Of a stretch of DNA of 64,000 bases, positions 1 through 7,137 are shown piece by piece. The notes beneath the pieces were generated by a model, which saw only the letters and a list, made by a program, of their open reading frames with translations, was not told where the DNA came from and made no database searches. The DNA is from JBEKTW01 sp049515655 (GTDB lineage Bacteria > Bacteroidota > Ignavibacteria > UBA10030 > SZUA-254). Position numbers and translations under genes: made by a program. The DNA lies in the NCBI GenBank assembly GCA_049515655.1, contig JBEKTW010000018.1, positions 1-64,000 on the forward strand, written 5' to 3'. The first letter of the stretch is position 1, and every line of letters begins with the position of its first letter.

Positions 1-1
1 C

Positions 2-100
2 ATCTACATCCTATGGAAGAAAAATGTCCCTTATGATCCAAACTACCGTAACAGCAACATACGGCATGTTTCAAACAACTTGATCGTGCAACCGACTTGA
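2..100 (+). CDS. C-terminal end of a possible IS110-type transposase (partial)
   Basis: An open frame enters from the left edge and ends at a TGA at 98-100, giving 32 residues beginning IYILWKKNVPYDPNY. The pattern hydrophobic-LW-basic-x-x-x-Y-D resembles the extreme C-terminus of IS110/IS116/IS902 transposases, which often end in an ILYALWRDG-like stretch. This is recall of a short motif, not an alignment, and the tail of an unrelated protein is possible. No start or catalytic region lies in the window. The stop is followed by a dispersed intergenic repeat and not by recognisable IS ends. Confidence 0.3.
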   Translation: MYILWKKNVPYDPNYRNSNIRHVSNNLIVQPT

Positions 101-110
101 CTCTTAACAC

Positions 111-158
111 AGTACCTTTGCGAATCTTCGCTTTGCGTCCTCTGCGGTAAATCTGTTA
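111..158. repeat. Dispersed CGCAGAGGACGCAAAG-type intergenic repeat
   Basis: The stretch carries CTTTGCG words followed by TTTGCGTCCTCTGCGG. The same words in the opposite orientation occur at 63151-63190 upstream of carB, next to another inverted set at 63210-63250. The repeat lies between the partial frame at the window edge and xdhC, and no coding frame is visible in it. Confidence 0.6.
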
Positions 159-257
159 ACCGCGAAGTTTTGTCCCCTTGGGACTTTGTGCACAGCCTCC
201 GGAAGAAGGGGTTGGGCAAAGTACTGAACATTCCACGACTGCATCGAGAATCGCATC

Positions 258-286
258 TTGTTTCTTGATGGGACATTTGATATACT
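258..286 (+). promoter_or_regulatory. sigma70-like promoter for the xdhC-moa operon
   Basis: TTGTTT at 258-263 and TATACT at 281-286 are separated by exactly 17 bp. A transcript from here would start near 293, inside the annotated xdhC frame. This supports the second ATG at 320 as the real start. Confidence 0.45.
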
Positions 287-1450
287 ATGGATAACAACAC
301 TCTGTCACCCCGGATTCTCATGGATATTGTTGAAGAAATACTGAATGCTCTTGAGGCTGAAGACCGTCTGGTGCTTGCAACGATTATTTCGACGTCGGGC
401 TCCACGCCTGCGTCGGCACTCTCAAAGATGTTGGTGAAGCAGGAAGGCATCGTTTCGGTTGGCACCGTCGGCGGCGGGTGCATGGAAGGCGACGTTCTCC
501 TCCACGCGAATCGATTGTTGCAGTCCGGAAAGGCGGAGGTCCTCACGTTTCATTTGACCGAAGACGACATTGAACACGGCCTGATTTGCGGAGGCAGCCT
601 CGACGTATTGATCGAGCCGGTGACCAGGAAACGGATTGCCCTCTTCAAGGAATTGAAATCAATTCAGGACGCCGGGGAAGACTGCATTCTTGCCACTTTC
701 CTTGATAAGGATGGAAATGTACAGGTCAAGGAAATCGTCAGACAACGACGATCCGGGACCGGAAGTGGAGTAGTGGAGTATTGGAATGATGGAGGAATGA
801 CCGCGCTGCGCGAACCCTCCGTGACCGAGTTGCTGGCCAAAGTCGCGAGTCGCCAGGAAACAGGCCGACTCAAAACCGAGCGCGGGGAATGGATCCTCGA
901 GCCGATGACCGGTCAGCCCGAGCTGGTTATCTTTGGAGGCGGGCATGTCTCCAGGTACGTCTCACGGACCGCGGCGATGGCAGGATTCCGCGTCACCGTG
1001 GTCGACGACCGCGACAAGTTCGCGAACCCGCAGCGTTTTCCCGAAGCTGCCCGGACCCTCGCTATGGGTTTCCTCGAATCGTTCAGCCGGCTCACGATCC
1101 GGTCGTCAACCTATATCGTGATCGTGACGCGGGGACACCGCTACGATGAAGACGTCCTCGAGCAAGCGCTCAAGACTTCCGCGAAGTACATTGGCATGAT
1201 CGGTAGCAAGCGCAAGGTTCTCACGACCTACGAGCACTTGGTGGAGCGCGGTGTTTCAACCCGGGCTCTCGATCGCGTCTATGCGCCGATAGGGATTGAC
1301 ATTGGCGCAGTAACCGCAGAAGAGATCGGGGTAAGCATTGTTGCAGAGCTCATTAAAGTTCGGCGGGGAGAAAACTCTCCGCTGGAGCATGAATCCCAGA
1401 AGATGAAGGAAGCAATCCGGCGGCTGGGCAATAAACAACCGGTCGGTTGA
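287..1450 (+). CDS. xdhC: XdhC/CoxI family molybdoenzyme maturation factor
   Basis: XdhC-family proteins receive molybdenum cofactor, help load or sulfurate it, and pass it to xanthine dehydrogenase or CO-dehydrogenase-like hydroxylases in the cytoplasm. The N-terminal XdhC/CoxI domain is seen at about residues 16-115, with SGSTP near 37-41 and a conserved GLICGGSLDV with Cys101. A C-terminal Rossmann domain follows, with FGGGHVSRYV at about 216-225, VVDDR at 238-242, YIGMIGSKRK at 301-310 and the family's IDIGAVTAEEI near the end. Length (387 aa) is normal for the two-domain form. The ATG at 287 abuts a -10 box, so the start at 320 (MDIVEEIL) may be used. It opens the Moco cluster, which argues that a molybdo-hydroxylase is encoded elsewhere. 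The family is confident; the client enzyme is unknown. Confidence 0.88.
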   Translation: MDNNTLSPRILMDIVEEILNALEAEDRLVLATIISTSGSTPASALSKMLVKQEGIVSVGTVGGGCMEGDVLLHANRLLQSGKAEVLTFHLTEDDIEHGLICGGSLDVLIEPVTRKRIALFKELKSIQDAGEDCILATFLDKDGNVQVKEIVRQRRSGTGSGVVEYWNDGGMTALREPSVTELLAKVASRQETGRLKTERGEWILEPMTGQPELVIFGGGHVSRYVSRTAAMAGFRVTVVDDRDKFANPQRFPEAARTLAMGFLESFSRLTIRSSTYIVIVTRGHRYDEDVLEQALKTSAKYIGMIGSKRKVLTTYEHLVERGVSTRALDRVYAPIGIDIGAVTAEEIGVSIVAELIKVRRGENSPLEHESQKMKEAIRRLGNKQPVG

Positions 1451-1547
1451 GTCCAACCGTTATGCCCCTACCGCCACAAATTTTGATTTCTTCCGCTGCG
1501 GGACGGCAACGGGCGATTCTGCAAAGCATGCCAGTCGGGAGGGTGTG

Positions 1548-2150
1548 GTGAATTCTATAGTTTCTGCTGTCGTTCTTGCCGCAGGTTCGTCTCAACGTAT
1601 GGGATCGCCAAAGGCTTTGTTGAAGATTGGTGAGGAGACGTTCTTCCAGCATATCGTGGAGGTACTGCATTCCGCCCGTATCATAGATGTGGTGGCCGTT
1701 CTCGGCTTCGAAGCCGAAAAAATAACGAAACATCTGGGTCAGTTTGATGGGAGGATTGTACTTAACGAACATTGGCAGAAAGGCCAACTCTCCTCTATTA
1801 CAGCAGGACTTGACGCCCTGGATTCACAAAACATTCAGGCGGCAATGATTTGCCCGGTCGACCATCCGCTGATCTCGCAGTCGTTGATTGTCGATCTGTT
1901 GCAGGCTTTCTGGAAATCTCAAAAGAGAATCGTCGTCCCGACATACAAAAGTCGCCGCGGGCATCCCGTGATAATCGAGCGCAGCCTTTTCAATGATCTG
2001 CGGACTGCCCCGCCGGAAGAAGGAGCCCGCTCTGTGATTCACCGGTATCCCGGCGATGTCGTTGAAGTGCCGACGGAAGAAAAAGGTGTCGTCACCAATA
2101 TCGATACGCCGGAAGACTACGAACTAAATATCCTGATCCGAATTGTATGA
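1548..2150 (+). CDS. mocA: MocA-like molybdenum cofactor nucleotidyltransferase
   Basis: This is an NTP-transferase of the MobA/MocA fold, expected to attach CMP (MocA) or GMP to molybdopterin. The nucleotide-binding N-terminus VLAAGSSQRMGSPKALL is clear, followed by the acceptor loop GQLSSITAGL and the metal-binding CPVDHPLI. About 200 aa is the usual size. Two in-frame GTG codons at 1545 and 1548 are possible. The second is preferred because the GGGAGGG at 1537-1543 would be too close to the first. Its neighbour XdhC points to the cytidylyl form, since xanthine-dehydrogenase-type enzymes carry the cytosine dinucleotide cofactor; that is inference from context. The stop overlaps moeA by four bases (ATGA), implying translational coupling. 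Confidence 0.85.
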   Translation: MNSIVSAVVLAAGSSQRMGSPKALLKIGEETFFQHIVEVLHSARIIDVVAVLGFEAEKITKHLGQFDGRIVLNEHWQKGQLSSITAGLDALDSQNIQAAMICPVDHPLISQSLIVDLLQAFWKSQKRIVVPTYKSRRGHPVIIERSLFNDLRTAPPEEGARSVIHRYPGDVVEVPTEEKGVVTNIDTPEDYELNILIRIV

Positions 2151-3343
2151 TTGCTGCCAGTGAAGCGCTGAACATCATTCTGGATTCAGTTCAGCCCCTC
2201 GGGCTGATCACAGTTTCAATCCCCCGTGCGCTGGGGCATGCCCTCGGTGAAACGATTGTCGCGCCGGAAGACGTTCCACCGTTCGACAACGCCGCGATGG
2301 ACGGCTACGCGGTTCGGTGCGAGGATCTTCGCCGGCCGCCGGCAGTCTTGAAAATTATCGGAGAAGTTGCCGCAGGGTCGGTGTTTGACCGATCGGTGAA
2401 ATCCGGCGAGGCAGTTGCGATCATGACCGGAGGTAAGATTCCGCCCGGTTGTGACACAGTCGTTCAGATGGAATGGACCGATGAGATGCGGGGGTCTGAG
2501 GTTAAGGTCTTGCGCGCGGTCGCGCAAGGGCACAATATTCGCAAGTGCGGAGGCGATATTCAAAAGGATGCTGTAGTCCTGGAAAAAGGCCACGTCCTTC
2601 GGCCGCAGGAGATCGGGGCGCTTGCCTCGCTCGGTAAAAGATTTGTGGAAGTGTACCGTCCCGTACGTGTCGCAATTGTTGTCACGGGCAATGAAATCGT
2701 CGACATTGATAAACCGTTAACCGAAGGGAAGATTCGCAACAGCAACAGTTATTCCTTGCGTGCCCTTGTTCAGGATCTCGGCGGCGAGCCGATTGATATG
2801 GGGATAGCGAGGGACGAGCGCGAGGGAATCAAAGAAAAAGTACTGAGAGGCCTCGATGCCGACGTTCTTATCACATCCGGCGGCGTATCGGTCGGGAAGC
2901 ACGACCATGTGAGGGAAATTCTGAAGGAGATCGGAACGGACATAAGGTTCTGGAAAGTGAACATCAAACCGGGGATGCCGATAATGTATGGGTTATACCG
3001 GGGAAAACCAGTTTTTGGACTTCCAGGAAACACAGTCTCAACGGTCGTAACGTTTCTCCAGTTTGTCAAACCGGCGTTGCTGAAGATGATGGGCCGCCGG
3101 AACGCATCTTCTACAGTGAAACTGCATGCGACCCTCGGCCATGATATCAGGAAAACGGATGGCAAGCGGCATTTCATTCGCGGGATACTGGAAGACAACA
3201 ACGGCAAACTGGTCGTCAGGGATACAGGGTCGCAGGTGTCCAACGTTCTCTCGTCACTCACAAAAGCGAATTGCCTGGTAATCATTCCGGAGGACAAAGA
3301 AATCATTCACAAGGGGGAAGAGGTTGAGGTGGAATTACTATGA
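2147..3343 (+). CDS. moeA: Molybdopterin molybdenumtransferase MoeA
   Basis: MoeA inserts molybdate into adenylylated molybdopterin, the last common step of Moco synthesis. The 398-aa protein shows the full family architecture: PPFDNAAMDGYAVR at about 42-55 in the first domain, TGGKIPPGCDTVVQ near residue 90, the MPT-binding fold with TGNEIVD and IRNSNSY, TSGGVSVGKHDHV near 242, and FGLPGNTVS near 288, followed by the C-terminal beta-barrel domain. No essential motif is missing. It starts with an ATG inside the mocA stop (ATGA) and ends by the same kind of overlap with moaD at 3340, so mocA, moeA and moaD are read as one coupled unit. Separate MogA activity is supplied by the fusion gene at 5954. 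Confidence 0.95.
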   Translation: MIAASEALNIILDSVQPLGLITVSIPRALGHALGETIVAPEDVPPFDNAAMDGYAVRCEDLRRPPAVLKIIGEVAAGSVFDRSVKSGEAVAIMTGGKIPPGCDTVVQMEWTDEMRGSEVKVLRAVAQGHNIRKCGGDIQKDAVVLEKGHVLRPQEIGALASLGKRFVEVYRPVRVAIVVTGNEIVDIDKPLTEGKIRNSNSYSLRALVQDLGGEPIDMGIARDEREGIKEKVLRGLDADVLITSGGVSVGKHDHVREILKEIGTDIRFWKVNIKPGMPIMYGLYRGKPVFGLPGNTVSTVVTFLQFVKPALLKMMGRRNASSTVKLHATLGHDIRKTDGKRHFIRGILEDNNGKLVVRDTGSQVSNVLSSLTKANCLVIIPEDKEIIHKGEEVEVELL

Positions 3344-3588
3344 TCACCGTTAAGGTCAAACTGTTTGCAATGGCCCGCGATCTGGCCGGAGCGGAAACTC
3401 TGTCGTATGCACTCCCACCCGGGTCTTCTGCGGGAGAAATACTGAAGTTGCTTTCAGAAAGAAATCGGGAGTTCGAGAAATGGAAGGATCATCTTCGACT
3501 TGCCGTCAACTGGGAGTATGTCCCGAACGATTACGCTCTTCACGAAGACGACGAGGTGGCCGTCATTCCACCGGTGAGTGGGGGATAA
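3340..3588 (+). CDS. moaD: Molybdopterin synthase sulfur-carrier subunit MoaD
   Basis: This is an 82-aa ubiquitin-like protein ending in the diagnostic Gly-Gly (PPVSGG). The C-terminal glycine becomes a thiocarboxylate that donates sulfur to precursor Z. The fold signature KLFAMARDLAG at the N-terminus and DDEVAVIPPVSGG at the C-terminus are typical. It overlaps moeA by ATGA and is followed at once by moaE, its catalytic partner. No MoeB-type adenylyltransferase is present in the window, so activation of MoaD must come from elsewhere or from a ThiF-like enzyme. Confidence 0.95.
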   Translation: MITVKVKLFAMARDLAGAETLSYALPPGSSAGEILKLLSERNREFEKWKDHLRLAVNWEYVPNDYALHEDDEVAVIPPVSGG

Positions 3589-3589
3589 T

Positions 3590-4009
3590 ATGATTAAAAT
3601 CGTCACCGGACCTATTCATCCTCTAGAAATTCTTGAGAGCGTTCAGGATCCGAGTGCGGGAGCTATCGATATTTTTATCGGTACGACGAGAAACCATTCC
3701 CGTGGAAAGTCTGTGCTCGCCCTGGAGTATGAAGCCTATTCGCCGATGGCGCTGAAGATGATGTACCGGATTGCCGACGAAGCCAGGGCAAAATACGGAA
3801 TCACCAAAATATCGATCGTGCATCGAATCGGCCGTCTGGAAGTTGGTGAAGCGAGTGTCGTTATTGCCGTGTCATCTGCACACCGTCGAGAGGCCTTCGA
3901 AGCGTGCCGCCTTGCTATCGATGCATTGAAAACGACAGTTCCAATCTGGAAGAAGGAGCTTTTTGTAGATGGGGAATCCTGGGTCGATAATCAGATTGGA
4001 CAAAACTGA
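3590..4009 (+). CDS. moaE: Molybdopterin synthase catalytic subunit MoaE
   Basis: MoaE forms the heterotetrameric molybdopterin synthase with MoaD and converts cyclic pyranopterin monophosphate to molybdopterin. Visible family motifs are FIGTTRNHSRGKSV, LEYEAYSPMA, VHRIGRLEVGEASV, SAHRREAFEACR and the active-site lysine region PIWKKELFVDGESWV. An in-frame GTG at 3578 would extend the protein by four residues into moaD, but the ATG at 3590 gives the conventional N-terminus MIKIVTGPI and leaves a one-base gap after the moaD stop. Length of 139 aa is normal. This is the last gene of the first Moco transcription unit. Confidence 0.94.
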   Translation: MIKIVTGPIHPLEILESVQDPSAGAIDIFIGTTRNHSRGKSVLALEYEAYSPMALKMMYRIADEARAKYGITKISIVHRIGRLEVGEASVVIAVSSAHRREAFEACRLAIDALKTTVPIWKKELFVDGESWVDNQIGQN

Positions 4010-4128
4010 TATGAATCGCCGGTTTTTGAAGATCGGCTTGTCTGGCGTCAAACAAAGTTGAGCGCCATCCGTATTGTATTTTGGCGGGGAGTTTGTTAAA
4101 TTACTCTTTAAGTTTTGGCAAGGTTGAA

Positions 4129-4152
4129 TAACTAACTAACTAACTAACTAAC
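4129..4152 (+). repeat. Six tandem TAAC tetramers
   Basis: TAAC is repeated six times without interruption in the leader of the small Lys-rich gene, 22-45 bp before its ribosome-binding site. Tetramer tracts of this kind can change length by slippage and alter spacing of upstream signals. That role is inference. The region around it is AT-rich and non-coding. Confidence 0.8.
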
Positions 4153-4187
4153 AACACATTCACTAACAGCAACAAGGAGAAACTCAC

Positions 4188-4469
4188 ATGAAAAAAATCA
4201 TCGGAGTTCTAGTTGTACTCTGTGCATTTGTCCTCGCTCAGACGACGCTCTACGCCCAAGACACAACGAAAGCCGCACCCAAGGCGGAAAAGAAGGGCAA
4301 GGTGATGGAGAAGAAAGGCGCGAAGATGGAGAAGAAGGGTGCTATGATGGAGAAGAAGGGCGCGAAGATGGAAAAGAAGGGCGCGAAGATGGAAAAGAAG
4401 GGCGCCAAAATGGAAAAGAAGGGTGCCAAATTGGAGAAGGAAGCGAAGAAAGACACTACCAAGATGTAA
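4188..4469 (+). CDS. Small exported lysine-rich heptad-repeat protein
   Basis: A 93-aa protein with a clear signal peptide (MKKIIGVLVVLCAFVLAQ, cleavage likely after LYAQ, residue 24). The mature part is almost entirely the heptad EKKGAKM repeated about seven times with small changes. It contains no Cys or aromatic residue and ends DTTKM, echoing DTTK just after the signal peptide. The composition predicts a strongly basic, helical, coiled-coil-prone polypeptide in the periplasm or outside the cell. A good AAGGAG at 4174-4179 precedes the ATG. It is monocistronic, with a strong terminator behind it, although it sits between moaE and moaA. I do not recognise a family. A polyanion-binding (DNA, LPS, EPS) or surface role is possible but unproven. 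Confidence 0.75.
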   Translation: MKKIIGVLVVLCAFVLAQTTLYAQDTTKAAPKAEKKGKVMEKKGAKMEKKGAMMEKKGAKMEKKGAKMEKKGAKMEKKGAKLEKEAKKDTTKM

Positions 4470-4492
4470 GTTGGTCTCCGAAATTAATCGGA

Positions 4493-4532
4493 AAAAGCGA
4501 CTCCGTGATCAACGGGGTCGCTTTTGTTTTTT
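4493..4532 (+). terminator. Intrinsic terminator after the Lys-rich gene
   Basis: AAAAGCGACTCCGT and ACGGGGTCGCTTTT pair over 14 bp with one G-T wobble and a 5-nt loop, followed by GTTTTTT. It separates the small gene from moaA. The remaining 190 bp up to the moaA promoter show no supported gene. Confidence 0.85.
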
Positions 4533-4720
4533 CCATGGAGGGTCAGCTCACTAATGACTGAACCGCATAAAGTCGCGGGGAAAACGGTGCTTTCACCAGG
4601 CTGCAAGAGAATCTTGAAACGCTCTCCTCTGATTCTTCTGCTGGAGCAATTTTTTTTTGATGATTACCGGCTGCAAGAAATCTGCGACCCGCCTATCATC
4701 GACTCTATACCCGCCTGAAT

Positions 4721-4749
4721 TTGAAAGAGACCGGTTTTCTCGCTATAAT
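4721..4749 (+). promoter_or_regulatory. sigma70-like promoter of moaA
   Basis: TTGAAA at 4721-4726 and a consensus TATAAT at 4744-4749 have 17-bp spacing. The predicted start is near 4756, leaving a leader of about 16 nt before the moaA ATG, so there is no room for a riboswitch downstream of it. Confidence 0.65.
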
Positions 4750-4771
4750 GAGCCAACCGAAATGACTAAGA

Positions 4772-5776
4772 ATGAAAACTCTCGTGCCGGATATTCTCAA
4801 GGATAGCTTCGGTCGCGTCCATAACAACCTTCGTATTTCCGTGACGGACCGCTGCAATTTCCGCTGTCGGTACTGCATGCCCGAAAATGGTCTTGTCTGG
4901 CTTGACAGGACACAACTGCTGACATTCGAAGAGATCGCCCGCCTAGTCCGGATTTTTGCATATCTGGGCGTCACGAAGGTTCGGCTGACCGGCGGGGAAC
5001 CGTTGATGCGGCGAGACCTGTATCTGCTCGTCGAAAAAATCGCCCGGGTCTCCGGCATAGAGGATATTGCGATGACGACGAACGGATTTCTTCTGGCTCA
5101 GCACGCCTTAGCGCTCTTGAAAGCCGGATTGAAGCGCGTCACCGTGAGTGTGGATTCGCTCGACCCTCAGAAGTTTTCTTTGATGGCCCGGGGGAACTAT
5201 CTCCGGCAGGTCTGGGAGGGACTTGAAGTCGTCGAGCAGCTTCCCGTTAGGCCGATCAAGATCAATGTCGTGCTCGTTCGTGGCATCAATGACGACGAGA
5301 TTGAGGCCTTTGCGAAGCTGGCTCGCGTGAAGCCGTTTGTCGTCCGCTTCATAGAGTTCATGCCGATCGGTGCGGGCGATGGTTGGTCGCCTGAGAAGGT
5401 GGTCCCGACGCGGGAAGTGATCGGACGCATCAATGCTATGGGACCGAGGCTTCTTCCGGTTGAGTACAACGGTACGCAACCCGCCGACCGCTACATATTC
5501 GAGGACGGGATGGGTCAGGTCGGCTTCATCGCTTCCGTGACCGGGCCGTTCTGCTCCGATTGCAATCGTATTCGCATAACTTCCGACGGCAAGCTCCGTA
5601 CCTGCCTTTTCGCCCTTGAAGAAACCGATTTGAGGTTCATGCTTCGCGAAGGAGCGGCCGATGATGAGATCGCTGGAGCGATTGTGAACGCGGTGCGGAA
5701 CAAACAGGAAGGTCACCTGATAAACCGTCCCGGCTTCGTCAGGCCCGAACGGGCGATGAGTCAGATCGGCGGCTGA
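4772..5776 (+). CDS. moaA: GTP 3',8-cyclase MoaA
   Basis: MoaA is a radical-SAM enzyme that, with MoaC, converts GTP to cyclic pyranopterin monophosphate. The N-terminal 4Fe-4S motif is CNFRCRYC (Cys28, 32, 35) and the second, substrate-binding cluster is CSDC with a downstream Cys (Cys261, 264, 278) in FCSDCNRIRITSDGK. The protein ends in the Gly-Gly tail (SQIGG) that is needed for activity in MoaA. The SAM-binding TGGEP near residue 75 and the R-rich SVTGP region are also present. At 334 aa it is full length. It has its own promoter and is followed after 177 bp by the MoaC fusion, its pathway partner. Confidence 0.96.
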   Translation: MKTLVPDILKDSFGRVHNNLRISVTDRCNFRCRYCMPENGLVWLDRTQLLTFEEIARLVRIFAYLGVTKVRLTGGEPLMRRDLYLLVEKIARVSGIEDIAMTTNGFLLAQHALALLKAGLKRVTVSVDSLDPQKFSLMARGNYLRQVWEGLEVVEQLPVRPIKINVVLVRGINDDEIEAFAKLARVKPFVVRFIEFMPIGAGDGWSPEKVVPTREVIGRINAMGPRLLPVEYNGTQPADRYIFEDGMGQVGFIASVTGPFCSDCNRIRITSDGKLRTCLFALEETDLRFMLREGAADDEIAGAIVNAVRNKQEGHLINRPGFVRPERAMSQIGG

Positions 5777-5953
5777 AAAGGAAGGTCAAGGTGATCGTCC
5801 GGGAAGCGCTGGAGAGATGAATCCTGAATTATCATGGTTAGTTCATGCTCGTGAGATTTGCGAACCCAGGTGTGCCCCTTCTGTGACTCCCTCCCGACTT
5901 GATTCTTGAATTCCACACACGTACCTTGAAGGGAATATTCGATAGACAATAAC

Positions 5954-6865
5954 ATGCGCGACATTTCAACGAAATTCAACTCACTCCGCACTGCAAAGGC
6001 GATCTCCACTCTGAAAGTCCGTCCATCGACGATCAAAGCGATAAAATCCGGAAATGTTCCCAAGTCTGACCCTCTCGGCGTCGCGAAAATCGCCGGCATT
6101 CAGGCGGCGAAGAATACAGCCCTTCTCATCCCCTATTGTCATCAGGTTCCGCTCGATGTCGTGAACGTTGAAATTGAACTCGAGAGGAACTCCCTCGTTG
6201 TCTTGACGGAAGTCAAAGCAATCTGGAAAACCGGCGTCGAAATGGAAGCTCTTGTCTCCGCCTCCATCGCCGCACTGACTCTCTACGACATGCTGAAACC
6301 CATCGACGGGTCGATGCAGATTGTTTCGACGAAACTGCTGGAGAAGAAGGGCGGCAAGTCCGGCATAAAGGAAACCGGGAAGGGATTGAAAGCGGCAGTC
6401 CTGGTGGTGAGCGATTCGGTGAGCAAGGGAAGAAGGAAAGACATCTCCGGGAAGATATTGGTCGGCCGACTGAAGGATCTCAAGTTTCAGGTTCCAGTCT
6501 ACCGGATCATTGCCGACGATGCAGTTGCCCTAGAAAAGGAACTGAGACGCTTAGCCGATCAACATATCACCGATTTGATCCTGACAACCGGCGGCACGGG
6601 AACCGGTCCGCGGGACGTCACACCCGAAGCGACCGCTGCCGTGCTCGAACAACGACTCGAAGGAGTAGAAGAGACGATGCGAAGCTTCGGCCAGAATAGA
6701 GTGCCGACGGCAATGCTTTCGCGCGGTCTTGTCGGTATCAGGGGGAAAACGCTGATCATCAATTTCCCCGGCTCGAAAGGCGGAGTCCAGGACGGAATGG
6801 ACGCGTTGTTCCCGGCTATCCTGCACACTTTCAGGATGTTTCGGGGCGAAGGACACGACCGCTGA
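5954..6865 (+). CDS. moaC: Bifunctional MoaC-MogA fusion
   Basis: Two Moco enzymes are joined in one 303-aa chain. Residues 1-140 are MoaC (pyranopterin monophosphate synthase), with the catalytic set conserved by position: Lys37 in PKSDPLGVAKIAG, His63 in PYCH, Glu96 and Glu98 in GVEMEAL, Asp112 and Lys115 in YDMLK. The domain is shorter at its N-terminus than E. coli MoaC. Residues 146-303 are MogA/MoaB (molybdopterin adenylyltransferase), with VVSDSVSKG, TTGGTGTGPRDVTPE at 211-225 and INFPGSKGGVQDGM near the end. A short linker, SGIKETGKG, joins them. Such MoaC-MoaB fusions are known in some bacteria. No strong Shine-Dalgarno is seen before the ATG. With moeA upstream, the full route from GTP to Moco is encoded here, MoeB excepted. 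Confidence 0.92.
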   Translation: MRDISTKFNSLRTAKAISTLKVRPSTIKAIKSGNVPKSDPLGVAKIAGIQAAKNTALLIPYCHQVPLDVVNVEIELERNSLVVLTEVKAIWKTGVEMEALVSASIAALTLYDMLKPIDGSMQIVSTKLLEKKGGKSGIKETGKGLKAAVLVVSDSVSKGRRKDISGKILVGRLKDLKFQVPVYRIIADDAVALEKELRRLADQHITDLILTTGGTGTGPRDVTPEATAAVLEQRLEGVEETMRSFGQNRVPTAMLSRGLVGIRGKTLIINFPGSKGGVQDGMDALFPAILHTFRMFRGEGHDR

Positions 6866-7038
6866 TTGTTCTATCTACTTGTCTCCATATGTGGAGTTCG
6901 GAACGGCTCGATACGATGATTTGTCCCCCCAACAAACAGAAATCTTTGCCCGGTTATTCCTAGCCTTGCCGACGGGCAAGAGAAGTAGAGTTAATTCGGA
7001 AACGCGCAAAATGCTCTACCGAAGAGATCAAATACCAC

Positions 7039-7067
7039 TTGTACTTTTCAAAAAATATTGTTAGAAT
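7039..7067 (+). promoter_or_regulatory. sigma70-like promoter of rmuC
   Basis: TTGTAC at 7039-7044 and TAGAAT at 7062-7067 with 17-bp spacing. The rest of the 272-bp gap after moaC-mogA holds no supported gene. Confidence 0.5.
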
Positions 7068-7137
7068 AGTATTGGCGTGACCCGATGGGCTGCGTCCTTC
7101 CAAGAGAATCAGACACATCAATGCAGAACATGTAGGG

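Noticed and set aside
43..546. 167-codon minus-strand frame at the window start
   Set aside because: Covers a dispersed repeat and the antisense of the XdhC domain; composition is not protein-like.
4533..4771. Moco riboswitch or small gene in the gap before moaA
   Set aside because: The predicted moaA transcript starts only about 16 nt before the ATG, and no Moco-aptamer pattern was recognised upstream. The 64-codon frame here has no support.
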